This document shows positions 7,500 to 16,317 of a DNA stretch of 64,000 nucleotides, piece after piece (positions within the stretch are counted from its first letter, which is position 1; the number at the start of each line of letters is the position of its first letter). This DNA is from CBDDHT01 sp965228615 (GTDB taxonomy: Bacteria > Pseudomonadota > Alphaproteobacteria > Rhizobiales > Methyloligellaceae), in assembly GCA_965228615.1 (NCBI GenBank), contig CBDDHT010000005.1:186001-250000 (forward strand). Reading direction: 5' to 3'. The position numbers and the translations under genes are program-made. Below the pieces are notes generated by a model. The model saw only the letters and a program-made list of their open reading frames with translations. It had not been told where the DNA came from and ran no database searches.

Positions 7500-10400
7500 C
7501 GGGTCATGCCCTGATCTTTGACCTGTTCCTTTTTCAACACCTGCGCTTGAGCTTTCTCCTGGGAACGCTTCTTTGCATCGACTTTCTGCAGCGCGTTGAA
7601 CTTCGGCCATGCATCCGCAAGCTTGCTCCGATCTTCATCGGCAACCCGGGCGGCGGCCTTTTCAAAGGCAGGCCCCTCCGGTTTGAGACCGGCCATGAAC
7701 GTTCTCTCGCCGAACCTCTGGTCCAGCTTCGCGGCGACTTCACCGAGCTCGGCCTCGACCATCTTGTCCGCCAGAAGGAAGGACAGGCCCGCATTCAGGT
7801 CGTTGCGGTCGATGGCATCGCGGATCCGCGACAAGACGCCATCGGCCGCCGGCGACAGCGCCGGCACATCGACGCGCGACAGATCCCGCTCCCGTTCCAA
7901 CTCCACCGTGCGCAAGTCTCCGATCTCGGCCCTGAGACGGATGTAGTTTTTCACATCGTCGCTGAGCTGCGGAACGTTGTTCAACGCCTGCTCGCGAGCT
8001 TCGCGAGCGGACTTGCCCGCAAGCATTCCCGTCTTGCCGCGTAGCGATCCGAACTGTTCGGGCGCATTCGCCAATTCTTCAGCGAGCTTATCGCGGGCGG
8101 ACACCTGCTCAGCGCCACTCGATTTCACGATGTCATCGATCCGCATCGACTTTACGGCCTCGTCCGGCTGCTCATAGACGAGACGGGCGCGGTTCTGGAT
8201 TTCAACCCAATGGGCTGTCAACGTTGCATCGGACTGCAATTTGGCCTCCACAGTCTCAGTGACGGATAGTGCCCATTCCTCAACGCCTTTGATCCAGGGC
8301 TGCAGCGGGGCCGCCTGTTCGCGTGGCTCTGTTTGGACGGTAAGTGCGTTTGTGGCAAGACCGCGTGAACCAATGCCAAGCTTTGCGCCGAGCACGGCAA
8401 GCCGCTCGCCGAGCGCCAAGAGCTTCGCCCTTTGCTCGCCAAACCAACGGCGCTGGTTCTGCACCATGGCCTTCGCAACCCGAAGTCCGTAGAGACCCCG
8501 ACTGCCCGCGTAGCTGAGCGCCTGGGCATAGAGTTCCGAGCCCGCATAATCGAGCGTCGTATCCTTGGCACCTTTCTTGGAAAGAACCTCGACCAGGCCG
8601 CCATTCTTCGCAAACGACAACGCTCCGTGATAGAGCTTCACGTCTTCCCGGTGCCTGGTCATCGCGACATAGGTCAGATGCCGGTCCAGCGAAAGCGTTG
8701 CCAGAACCTTGACCTTGTCGACGGTCGCGCCTTGAGATTTGTGGATCGTCGTCGCATAGCCGTGATCGACATTGCGATAGGTCTTCTGGTTGACCTCGAC
8801 GCGCCGGGTTTGATCCGATCCCCCACTACCACCAACAGCCCCGATCTCTGCAACAATGCGCCCCTCACCCGCTTCGACCACGCGGCCGATCATGCCGTTC
8901 TTGACGTTTAGGTCTCGGTCGTTCTTCAGGAACACGATCTGATCGCCAGCAGCAAAGAACCGTTCGCCGTCCTCGGTACGGAACTTGTGCCCTTCCTCAA
9001 TCAGACCGCGTTCAATGAGCGTGGCGCGTGCCAACTTGTTGAGCTCAAAAACATCAGCTCGAAGATGGGCAAGCATCAGCATCGACTTCGAGGGATCGTA
9101 GTCGGCCGACCAGTCATCGATCATGCCTTTGATGACCTGATCCTTGAGCGGCATGCTGACAACGTGACCGTTGGCGCGATACGCGTTGATCGCTTTGGCG
9201 ACATCGCCCCGTGCAAGATCCATGGACGCATCGCGCATCCACTGTTCGCGCTGACGGTAGATCGTGCCAAGTTCCGCGTAGCCCGTTCGGCCCGTCAGGG
9301 ACCGAAACGCGGCACCGGCTTCGATCGGCTGCAGCTGCTCCGCGTCCCCGATCAGAATGAGCTTGGCTCCGGCCTTCGCGATCGTCTCGACAAAGACGCA
9401 CATCTGCCGACTATCGACCATGCCCGCCTCATCAATCACAAACACGGTCTTTCTATCCGGAAGCCCCTCACCCCGCGCCCACGACAATTGCCAGGACGCC
9501 AGGGTGCGCGATGCGATTCCAGCTTCCTTCTCCAGCCCCTCGGCCGCCTTGCCCGCCAGGGCGGCGCCGGCGACATGATAGCCGTTCGACTCCCAGACCT
9601 GACGGGCGGCTTTCATCATCGTGGTCTTGCCCGCCCCTGCCCGGCCGACAACGGACGCCATTCGCTCATCGGCCGTGATGCGCTCAATCGCAACACGCTG
9701 TTCATCGGAAAGCTGCTGGATCTTGGAAAGGACCGCGGCGCGAGACCGCTCATCGACGCCATGGGAGGAAGCGGAAACAAGGTGATCGGCCCGCCGCGCC
9801 ATCTCCGATTCGAGCCGCATCATCTCCCGGCTGGTGAGCTTCGCCGGTTCCATTTCGCAGGTTTCCGGATCAACCGCTTCGACGGCGAGCTTCACGACAT
9901 CCGGGGAATTCAGAACGCGCGCCAGCAGGTCCTGGAACTTACCCGGATCGTCCACATAGCGATGAAGGTATTTTGCAATGTCCCGCTCATCGAAAACGCT
10001 CTTCTCGCGTGTGATCGCATCAATGACAATTTCCGGGCGGCGTTTGATACGCCGAACGTTCTCCAGGCAACTTTCCGCATGCCAGACCGCTCGTTCCAGA
10101 TCGGCTTCACGTCCTTGGGCTTTGGCTTCTTTGGCAATGTTGCGAGCCTGAACTCCGATCTTGGATGTCGGGCGAAGCTCGATCCCCTGAGCCTCATAGC
10201 TGCGGTGATCGATCCGCGTTTCCTGGCCGGCTTGCTCCAAACTCTTGTTTGCATGCGTGGCCCAAAGCTCCCGCCACTGTTTCAGCGTTTCCTTGTCGCC
10301 AGCCCATGCCTTGTACTGGATCTTGCCGTTCTTCTGACCTCCCGCCCGAACCGGTTCTCCTTTCGCATCGAGAAGCGTTTCCCACTTCGACCCGAACCCC

Positions 10401-10873
10401 GCCTCCGTCAAAGGAGCCATCGTCAGCATGACATGGACATGCGGATTGTTTTCTTTGTCGTGATAGACCCAATCCGCAATCATGCCTCTCGATGTGAAGG
10501 CTTCGCGGACATAGCCTTGGACGAGGGCAACGTTCTCTTCGCGGCTCAATTCCGACGGCAGCGCGAACACGATCTCGCGGGCAAGCTGCGCATTGGCGCG
10601 GGTCTCATGCGCCTCGACCGCATTCCAAAGAGCCTCGCTCGCGCCGGCGACACTCCGCCCGTCGATCAGTGTCCGGAACCACTGTGGCGTCTGATCCGGC
10701 AGCGCCAGTTCCTCATGAACCAGATCGCCGTCCTTATGGGCGTAGTTGAATTTCTTGTGGTCCAGATCGTTCGATACCGTCATCTGGGTACGATGCCGGT
10801 ATGCCGCCGCCGCGACACTCGACCGGCCTTCGCTCCGGGAGATCACCTGAACATGGAAATGATAGATGGCCAT
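7496..10873 (-). CDS. traA: Ti-type conjugative relaxase/helicase TraA
   Basis: A 1125-residue protein. The N-terminal part is a MobA/MobL-type (MOBQ) relaxase, opening with MAIYHFHVQVISR and containing the metal-binding HVHVML segment near residue 145. The middle is a RecD/TraI-like helicase with Walker A GRAGAGKTT near residue 408 and Walker B FVIDEAGMV. The C-terminal 250 residues are helical; in this family that region can carry the secretion signal. It nicks oriT, stays bound to the 5' end and unwinds the strand for export. It begins the leftward operon and points away from the candidate oriT at about 11.0 kb. Length and domain order are normal for the family. Confidence 0.93.
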   Translation of the reverse strand: MAIYHFHVQVISRSEGRSSVAAAAYRHRTQMTVSNDLDHKKFNYAHKDGDLVHEELALPDQTPQWFRTLIDGRSVAGASEALWNAVEAHETRANAQLAREIVFALPSELSREENVALVQGYVREAFTSRGMIADWVYHDKENNPHVHVMLTMAPLTEAGFGSKWETLLDAKGEPVRAGGQKNGKIQYKAWAGDKETLKQWRELWATHANKSLEQAGQETRIDHRSYEAQGIELRPTSKIGVQARNIAKEAKAQGREADLERAVWHAESCLENVRRIKRRPEIVIDAITREKSVFDERDIAKYLHRYVDDPGKFQDLLARVLNSPDVVKLAVEAVDPETCEMEPAKLTSREMMRLESEMARRADHLVSASSHGVDERSRAAVLSKIQQLSDEQRVAIERITADERMASVVGRAGAGKTTMMKAARQVWESNGYHVAGAALAGKAAEGLEKEAGIASRTLASWQLSWARGEGLPDRKTVFVIDEAGMVDSRQMCVFVETIAKAGAKLILIGDAEQLQPIEAGAAFRSLTGRTGYAELGTIYRQREQWMRDASMDLARGDVAKAINAYRANGHVVSMPLKDQVIKGMIDDWSADYDPSKSMLMLAHLRADVFELNKLARATLIERGLIEEGHKFRTEDGERFFAAGDQIVFLKNDRDLNVKNGMIGRVVEAGEGRIVAEIGAVGGSGGSDQTRRVEVNQKTYRNVDHGYATTIHKSQGATVDKVKVLATLSLDRHLTYVAMTRHREDVKLYHGALSFAKNGGLVEVLSKKGAKDTTLDYAGSELYAQALSYAGSRGLYGLRVAKAMVQNQRRWFGEQRAKLLALGERLAVLGAKLGIGSRGLATNALTVQTEPREQAAPLQPWIKGVEEWALSVTETVEAKLQSDATLTAHWVEIQNRARLVYEQPDEAVKSMRIDDIVKSSGAEQVSARDKLAEELANAPEQFGSLRGKTGMLAGKSAREAREQALNNVPQLSDDVKNYIRLRAEIGDLRTVELERERDLSRVDVPALSPAADGVLSRIRDAIDRNDLNAGLSFLLADKMVEAELGEVAAKLDQRFGERTFMAGLKPEGPAFEKAAARVADEDRSKLADAWPKFNALQKVDAKKRSQEKAQAQVLKKEQVKDQGMTR

Positions 10874-10984
10874 GGAGGGCGCTGAACCTGCGGGCGGCGA
10901 TGATGGGGGCGAACGGTGGCGGGTTGAAGCGAGCGAAGCGAACAGCCAAGCCTCTGAAATTCATTTCAAGGGCCTGGCGTCAAA

Positions 10985-11060
10985 CTTCGCGACAGAGTTG
11001 CGAAGACACTTGACGCTTAGCATACCGGGATTGTATCCTCAATCCTATAAGTGCGCATTG
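10985..11060. other. Candidate origin of transfer (oriT, Q-type)
   Basis: The gap before traA holds CTATAAGTGCGCATT at 11044-11058, close to the nick-region core TAAGTGCGCCCT known from Q-type oriTs. Directly before it is an inverted repeat, GGATTG at 11028-11033 and CAATCC at 11040-11045 with a six-base loop. This is the RSF1010 and Ti arrangement of a hairpin adjoining the nic site. A second inverted repeat, CTTCGC at 10985-10990 and GCGAAG at 11000-11005, lies just outside and may bind accessory proteins. The position beside traA is where Ti-type oriTs lie. The exact nick base is inferred. Confidence 0.6.
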
Positions 11061-11179
11061 GTAAGTTCTGCTTGAAAGCAGTCCTCTTAATGAGCAGCCG
11101 CCATGCGGCGGCTGGGCGCAAGCCCATCTCTTCGGTTTCAAGTCGCGAAGCTCATTTTCTGAAAAAGGCATTTCCAAAC

Positions 11180-12232
11180 ATGTTTGGCTGGCTCATTCGC
11201 AGAAAAGCGCAAACACAGGTCACTCCACCCGCCCCCACCTCTGAACGACAAGCTCCAAAAGTCGAAGCCAACCCAAAGGCGGCCTCGACACTGAAGACCG
11301 AAACACGCTCTTTTTCACTGGAGAGGGTCAGGCTTCAGAATGCGATGGGCTTTAAGGTCAGCCACGACGATTTGCCTGACAGCTTCCCGCTTCACTATTT
11401 CACCAAACGTCCTTTGCCGAATGGATCGATTGCGCTCTTTCCCGGCACGTGGGGAGCGGAAACACTGGAAATCAATCTGCCCATCCGGACGACGGAACAA
11501 GCCGACGCCCAGGAGGCGGGAGCGCAGGTAGAGAATGAAAGCGCTCTCATCGATCTGAGGAAGGTCGATAAGATCCCTGCCGAGCTGGATCTCTTCTTGC
11601 CGCTCTTCGCCAAAAGCGAAATCCAGCCACTCATGATTGACATGATCCCCGAAACCTCCTTCGGCGCATCCCTCGCAAACATCCTTACGCAAGGGAGCTG
11701 GAACGCGTTGCGGCTTGAGGCTACCGCGCGAAGCGGCGGCTGTTGTCAGGTCTGCGGTGACAAGCCCCAATCAATCGAGTGTCATGAGCTGTGGGAGTAT
11801 CACACTCCGAAACGCCGCGACGCTGTATCGGATACGCGCGGCGTTCAAACTCTCGTAGCGTTGCTTTCCTTATGCAAGGCTTGTCACCGGATGTTTCATC
11901 CGTGTCGCGCTGATGCGCACGGCCAGTCTGACGAAGTGTGGGAGCGCATTGCCTGGGCAAACCGCTGGACGGGCGAACAGACTGCCGCCTATTCCCGTAT
12001 CGTTCAAAAGATCTGGCAACGGCGATCTGCGATCACTTGGGATCTTGATCTAAGGCTGGTTCGCAATTGGGAACTTGTAGTCAGAAAGGCGAAAGTCAAT
12101 ATGCTTGATGACGGCCGTCTCCAGGATCTCATATCGGATCGCATCACCGGTCTGCTCGGCGTCAACTGGCGCTTTTCCAAAGAGAGCGAATTTCAAAAAT
12201 CGTTGCCTCTTCCGGATTGGTTGACTGTCTAA
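11180..12232 (+). CDS. HNH-type zinc-finger protein, unknown function
   Basis: A 350-residue protein if started at the ATG at 11180; an upstream GTG at 11051 would overlap the candidate oriT. The first 50 residues are polar and proline-rich. Residues about 185-240 contain CQVCGDKPQSIECHELWEY and LSLCKACHRMFHPC, paired cysteines and a His-Glu resembling a treble-clef HNH nuclease. Plasmid proteins of this form are common but uncharacterised. It lies between the divergent tra operons next to oriT, so a role in DNA processing is possible but not shown. The ORF is intact with codon use like its neighbours. Confidence 0.65.
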   Translation: MFGWLIRRKAQTQVTPPAPTSERQAPKVEANPKAASTLKTETRSFSLERVRLQNAMGFKVSHDDLPDSFPLHYFTKRPLPNGSIALFPGTWGAETLEINLPIRTTEQADAQEAGAQVENESALIDLRKVDKIPAELDLFLPLFAKSEIQPLMIDMIPETSFGASLANILTQGSWNALRLEATARSGGCCQVCGDKPQSIECHELWEYHTPKRRDAVSDTRGVQTLVALLSLCKACHRMFHPCRADAHGQSDEVWERIAWANRWTGEQTAAYSRIVQKIWQRRSAITWDLDLRLVRNWELVVRKAKVNMLDDGRLQDLISDRITGLLGVNWRFSKESEFQKSLPLPDWLTV

Positions 12233-12543
12233 CCGACCTCCCGCCCGGATCTGGTTTACCACAGGCTACGGCTTTCTCTTCGGCGCTTGATGGGGAGCGC
12301 GTTCAAGCCTCCGCCCGCTCCGTCCGGTTTTCCTCAAAACCGGACTGCGGCCCTTCGGGCTGGAAAACCAGATCCTCAAAACCCGCATTTCGAAACCGAT
12401 AGGCCCATCTCTTTTTACCTGAGCGGACTCCGCATGGGTTGAACGAACGGCTCCCGCTGCAACCCGTCTCGACACGGAGTCCCCGACCCGTTAAGAGCGA
12501 ACCATGCCGCACCGGCAACCATTCACTTGAAGAGGATTATTTC
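12233..12543. promoter_or_regulatory. traC leader region with strong hairpins
   Basis: A 311-base gap before traC. It holds a perfect 8-bp stem with a 4-base loop at 12324-12343 (CCGGTTTT-CCTC-AAAACCGG), then GCCC-TTC-GGGC at about 12351-12361 and CTGG-AAAA-CCAG soon after. No gene is seen. The stacked hairpins could bind a regulator, form an RNA control element of the traCDG operon, or belong to the transfer origin. Confidence 0.4.
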
Positions 12544-12795
12544 ATGGCTCCACGCACTGCCAAAACCGCCTCCGAACAGATCGACGACATCGAAGCACAG
12601 ATTGCGAAACTGCAGCAGCGCAAAAAGGAAGTGCTCAAGAAGCAGTCCGAGCGCGTTGCCAAGCTCGTCATGGAGAGCGGCCTGGCCGATCTCGACATTG
12701 ACGAGGCAGAGCTCTCCAAAGCTCTGAAAGATGTTGCTGCCCGATTTCAAAACCCGGCCACTCCACAAGCTCACACTCCGGCTCCGCAAAATTGA
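12544..12795 (+). CDS. traC: Conjugal transfer protein TraC
   Basis: An 83-residue protein starting at the ATG at 12544 behind GAAGAGGA. It has a Lys/Gln-rich coiled-coil (IDDIEAQIAKLQQRKKEVLK) followed by an acidic helical part and a proline tail, as in TraC of Ti plasmids. TraC is thought to help form the relaxosome at oriT. It begins the rightward traC-D-G operon, and traD starts inside its last 65 bases. Confidence 0.8.
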   Translation: MAPRTAKTASEQIDDIEAQIAKLQQRKKEVLKKQSERVAKLVMESGLADLDIDEAELSKALKDVAARFQNPATPQAHTPAPQN

Positions 12796-13099
12796 GGGGC
12801 AATTCCGAACTCTCGAAAATCGGATAAAGCGGGCTCGGTTCATGGACCGCAAGAAAGACGCAAGAGAGAAGATCCAGCTCGGCGGCCTCATCGTCAAAGC
12901 CGGACTTCGCGAAACCGACAAGGCCATCCTTCTCGGCATCCTCACCGATGCCGCGAAACAGCTTGGCGATACAAATCAGCGCGACAGATGGCGCGCGATC
13001 GGAAAGGCGGCGTTCAAGGATGACAGTCAAAAGGGCAATGTTGATGCTGATCCCGATAGCCCTCATGCTGGCGGCGGTGTGGGGCTTGAGCGGGATTGA
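12731..13099 (+). CDS. traD: Conjugal transfer protein TraD
   Basis: A 122-residue protein, of which residues 38-100 (DRKKDAREKIQLGGLIVKAG) match the TraD family of Ti-type plasmids, a small relaxosome-associated protein. The start is uncertain: the ATG at 12731 lies inside traC, while an internal ATG at 12842 would give 85 residues and lose a basic coiled-coil that seems part of the family. The 3' end overlaps traG by 80 bases. Tight overlaps on both sides indicate translational coupling. Confidence 0.75.
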   Translation: MLLPDFKTRPLHKLTLRLRKIEGQFRTLENRIKRARFMDRKKDAREKIQLGGLIVKAGLRETDKAILLGILTDAAKQLGDTNQRDRWRAIGKAAFKDDSQKGNVDADPDSPHAGGGVGLERD

Positions 13100-14948
13100 G
13101 ACGAAGATGGCCGCGCTCGCCACAAATCAAAAAGCCTACATGATGCTCGGCAGGATCGGGCTCACCCTCCCCTCCCTCGTCGCTGCCGGCCTCGGTCTCA
13201 TTGTTCTCTTTTCAGCGCGCGGCAGCCTCGACGTTAGCTGGGCTGGCGTGGGCGTACTCATCGGCGGCCTGATGGTGTTCACCATCGCGGCGCTCCATGA
13301 GGTGCTGCGGCTGAATTCATTTTCGTCTCAGGTGCAGCCTGGGACAATCCTGCAATATGCCGATCTCTATTCGCTCAGTGGTGCAACCGGCGCGCTCTTC
13401 GTCGGCCTGTTCGGATTGAAGGTCGGCCTGAAAGGAAACACGGCGTTCGGCGTCAATCGGCCGAAACGCGTTTCCGGCCGACGGGCCATCCATGGCGAAA
13501 GCGACTGGATGGACAACGCGATGGCTGCAAGGATCTTTCCGGAGCAAGGCGGAATTGTCCTGGGTGAGCGCTACCGGGTCGATAAGGATAGCGTGACGGA
13601 GGTCAATTTCGATCCGCGCCATAAGGAGACCTGGGGCAAAGGCGGCAAGGCTCCCCTCGTTGCATTCGATCAGGGGTTTGGATCAACCCACGGCATCGTC
13701 TTTGCCGGATCGGGCGGCTACAAGACGACATCGGTAGTCATTCCGACCTGCCTTAAATATCCTGGTTCGATGGTCGTCCTCGATCCATCGACAGAGATAG
13801 CGCCGATGGTATCTGAGAGCCGCAGCGCGATGGGACAGAAGGTTATCTGTCTCGATCCAAAGGAATCTGACGTCGGTTTCAATGTCCTCGATTGGGTCGG
13901 ACAGTTCGGCTCGTCAATCGAAGAGGACATTGCGACGGTCGCGGCCTGGCTCATGTCGGAAAAGCCGCGGCTTGCATCCGGCGCCGATGACTTCTTCCGC
14001 ACCAATGCGGAACAGCTCATTACCAGCGTAATCGCGCATGTGGTCTTTTCCGATCAAGAGAACGCCACGGGAAGTCGGTCGCTGCGCGCCGTGCGGAGCA
14101 TTCTGACGAAACCGGAGGAGAACCTGAAAGAGTTCCTGGCCGACATCCACGACACGGCTCCGACCGAGTTCGTGAAAGAGCTTGTCGGTCCGTTCATCAA
14201 CATGACGCCTCAGACCTTCTCGGGCGTCTATGCGACCGCGGCCAAGGAAACGCACTGGCTTTCCTATGACAACTATGCGGCGCTGGTATCCGGCAACACG
14301 TTTGGAACGGATACGATTACCAACGGTCGGACGACGATCTTTCTCAACATCGATCTGTCCACTCTGGAAAATCATCCCGGCATGGCCCGTGTGATCATCG
14401 GTGCGTTCTTGAAGGCTGTCTATAACCGGGACGGCAACGTCAACGGCCGGGTGCTCTTCATGCTGGATGAGGCTGCGCGCCTCGGCTACATGCGCATCAT
14501 CGAGACGGCCCGTGATGCCGGTCGCAAATACTGCATCTCGCTCTTGATGCTATTTCAGTCTCTCGGACAGATGCGGGAAGCCTTCGGCGGGAAAGATGCC
14601 ACGTCCAAGTGGTTCGAATCCGCGTCCTGGGTCTCCTTCTCCGCGATCAACGATCCGGACACGGCCCGGTACATTTCCGACCGCTGCGGCATGACGACAA
14701 TCGAGGTGGAACAGGTCAGCCGCTCCTCGCGCGGTGGTCATGTCACCCGTAACCGGTCCCGCCAGCTCTCTCAGCGTCCTCTCATCCAGCCGCATGAAGT
14801 TCTGCAAATGCGATCCGACGAACAGATCATCTTCACCAGCGGCAACGAACCACTGCGTTGCGGCCGGGCCATGTTCTTCCGACGGAACGACATGACCGAG
14901 AAAGTCGGCGCGTCCCGGTTTGGCAACTCAAGCCAGGCGAAGAACTGA
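13020..14948 (+). CDS. traG: Type IV coupling protein TraG (VirD4 family)
   Basis: A 642-residue protein starting at the ATG at 13020 behind CAAGG; this start matches the N-terminal layout of Ti TraG. Three or four membrane segments fill the first 160 residues. The cytoplasmic ATPase follows, with Walker A GSGGYKTTSVV near residue 230 and Walker B VLFMLDEAARLG near residue 480. It links the relaxosome to the type IV secretion channel and feeds the TraA-bound strand into it. It is the last gene of traC-D-G. Length is normal for the family. Confidence 0.92.
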   Translation: MTVKRAMLMLIPIALMLAAVWGLSGIETKMAALATNQKAYMMLGRIGLTLPSLVAAGLGLIVLFSARGSLDVSWAGVGVLIGGLMVFTIAALHEVLRLNSFSSQVQPGTILQYADLYSLSGATGALFVGLFGLKVGLKGNTAFGVNRPKRVSGRRAIHGESDWMDNAMAARIFPEQGGIVLGERYRVDKDSVTEVNFDPRHKETWGKGGKAPLVAFDQGFGSTHGIVFAGSGGYKTTSVVIPTCLKYPGSMVVLDPSTEIAPMVSESRSAMGQKVICLDPKESDVGFNVLDWVGQFGSSIEEDIATVAAWLMSEKPRLASGADDFFRTNAEQLITSVIAHVVFSDQENATGSRSLRAVRSILTKPEENLKEFLADIHDTAPTEFVKELVGPFINMTPQTFSGVYATAAKETHWLSYDNYAALVSGNTFGTDTITNGRTTIFLNIDLSTLENHPGMARVIIGAFLKAVYNRDGNVNGRVLFMLDEAARLGYMRIIETARDAGRKYCISLLMLFQSLGQMREAFGGKDATSKWFESASWVSFSAINDPDTARYISDRCGMTTIEVEQVSRSSRGGHVTRNRSRQLSQRPLIQPHEVLQMRSDEQIIFTSGNEPLRCGRAMFFRRNDMTEKVGASRFGNSSQAKN

Positions 14949-15026
14949 TGAAAAGCAGGATTATCAAACGTCCTATCGGGGTAGGTCCCTGGGGATAGAA
15001 GTTCGGCGATACCCTACCAAGACGGT

Positions 15027-15094
15027 CTGGCGCGCTCGATGCGCGCCAGGCTGTCACCATGATGAAGACTGCGAGAGGGCTTTCGCCCTCTCGC
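15027..15094. repeat. Two strong hairpins after traG
   Basis: The first is a perfect 9-bp stem around the loop TCGAT (CTGGCGCGC at 15027-15035, GCGCGCCAG at 15041-15049). The second is a perfect 10-bp stem with loop TTTC (GCGAGAGGGC at 15071-15080, GCCCTCTCGC at 15085-15094). Neither is followed by a T-run on either strand. They probably act as convergent 3' ends or RNA-stabilising structures for traG and the facing gene. The first shares its loop with hairpins at 25.3 and 30.2 kb. Confidence 0.6.
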
Positions 15095-15105
15095 GATTGA
15101 ACGTT

Positions 15106-15393
15106 TCAAAAGCCAATATCGAGAAATGCGGCTGTCCGGCCTGACGCCTCCAGAATGGCAAGGGCGCGCGGGTTGGCCTTCAGTGCCTCTTGAGCGGCGG
15201 CTAGACGATCCCACGGTTCAACGTTTTCAAAGACTTCCTGTTCGCCGTAAGCATCGACAAATCCGCAGTACTGCGGTTCCGTTTTAAGAGCGTCTAGTCG
15301 AAACTGCACGCTGGCGATCACTTGATAAGCCTCGCGGAGCTCGGCCCAGTAAGCTGCACTGCCGCCGTCGATGGTGTTGACTTGATTGATCAT
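15106..15393 (-). CDS. Hypothetical plasmid protein
   Basis: A 95-residue acidic, mostly helical protein starting MINQVNTIDGGSAAYWAELR. The ATG at 15393 is chosen because AAAGGACA precedes it; an upstream in-frame start lacks this. I recognise no domain. It faces traG convergently, with two hairpins between them. Confidence 0.55.
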   Translation of the reverse strand: MINQVNTIDGGSAAYWAELREAYQVIASVQFRLDALKTEPQYCGFVDAYGEQEVFENVEPWDRLAAAQEALKANPRALAILEASGRTAAFLDIGF

Positions 15394-15631
15394 TGATTTG
15401 TCCTTTCGTTTTTCTGACGAAAGGTCCCCACTTCTGCACGACGAGGGAGTCAAGGACCGCGCAGCGGCCGGCGGAGCCGGTGAGTGGGGGAGCCGATTTT
15501 CTCGTGGACGCGCGCAGCGTGGCCGCGTGAAAATTGGGGGAACCGCTCATCCTTTACTCGTGAGGAGTTGGAGTACGATGGGCTTTCACAGAAGAAGCAT
15601 AAACCTCCCGGCTGGGTGATGCCTCATCGGC

Positions 15632-15660
15632 AAGCGGAGCGCGCAGGGCGAAGCCCGGAG
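15632..15660. repeat. Dispersed 28-bp repeat, copy 1
   Basis: The stretch AAGCGGAGCGCGCAGGGCGA followed by AGCCCGGAG recurs with two mismatches at about 27791-27819. It contains a GGGC-GAA-GCCC stem. Both copies lie in GC-rich gaps without genes (here 15454-15697), so this is a dispersed intergenic repeat of unknown role. Confidence 0.5.
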
Positions 15661-15697
15661 ATCAATTGGGCCTTTCATCGGCCCGAAGGCCGGGGGA

Positions 15698-16042
15698 TTA
15701 ACCCCGGCGATCGCTGTTCAGATAGTCATTCGGAATGACGGCCTGAAGTGCATCGTCATCCTGATCCGGATACCGGCCGAGGTTCGCGTAGAACTTCGAG
15801 TGGCCCGTGTTGATGGTGAGCGAAAAGTACGGATCGCCGTTGGCGTTGTTTCGCTCCCAGATGCCACCGATATCGATGCGCTTGCCGGCTGGGCTCTTGG
15901 CATAGAGCCGGAACTTGGGGGCTTTCTCGTTGTCGCTGTGCAAGGCTTCGCCGGTCACATCGACGTCGAAGGCCAGAGTTGCAATGTTGCCTGTGAGCTT
16001 GTCACCGGCGAACTGGATGTAGTTGGTGAGGTTGTCGGTCAT
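15698..16042 (-). CDS. DUF736 family protein
   Basis: A 114-residue protein resembling the DUF736 family common on alphaproteobacterial plasmids: KAPKFRLYAKSPAGKRIDIG, a conserved WERNNANGDPYFSL core and an acidic end. The ATG at 16042 is used because the longer frame upstream reads through a region without a ribosome-binding site. The function of the family is not known; its small beta-rich domain often occurs near conjugation and toxin genes. Confidence 0.75.
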   Translation of the reverse strand: MTDNLTNYIQFAGDKLTGNIATLAFDVDVTGEALHSDNEKAPKFRLYAKSPAGKRIDIGGIWERNNANGDPYFSLTINTGHSKFYANLGRYPDQDDDALQAVIPNDYLNSDRRG

Positions 16043-16317
16043 CTTCCGGTTCCTTTTGTTCGAATTGCCGATGGACAAAAAGAACGGCCGCCAAGAGCGC
16101 GGGCCGCACCCCGAAGGGACCGCAACGCCAGTGCAGGACCGCAGGGCGGGAAGAATTTGGGTAGCGAGGAGCCGGGAACCGGCGGGGAAATTCTTTGCGC
16201 CCAAGGTTGAGGACGAGCTCAAGGCCGTATTGTCCAATCGTCGGCATATTCGGATAGCTCCAATGGGAACCGGAAGATGACCGGCCCCCTGCCCTCTCCG
16301 CAATCTGTTTCGCCTGG

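Noticed and set aside
8987..10885. 632-codon open frame opposite traA
   Set aside because: It lies fully antisense to traA, which is clearly coding by family match; long antisense frames are common in GC-rich genes.
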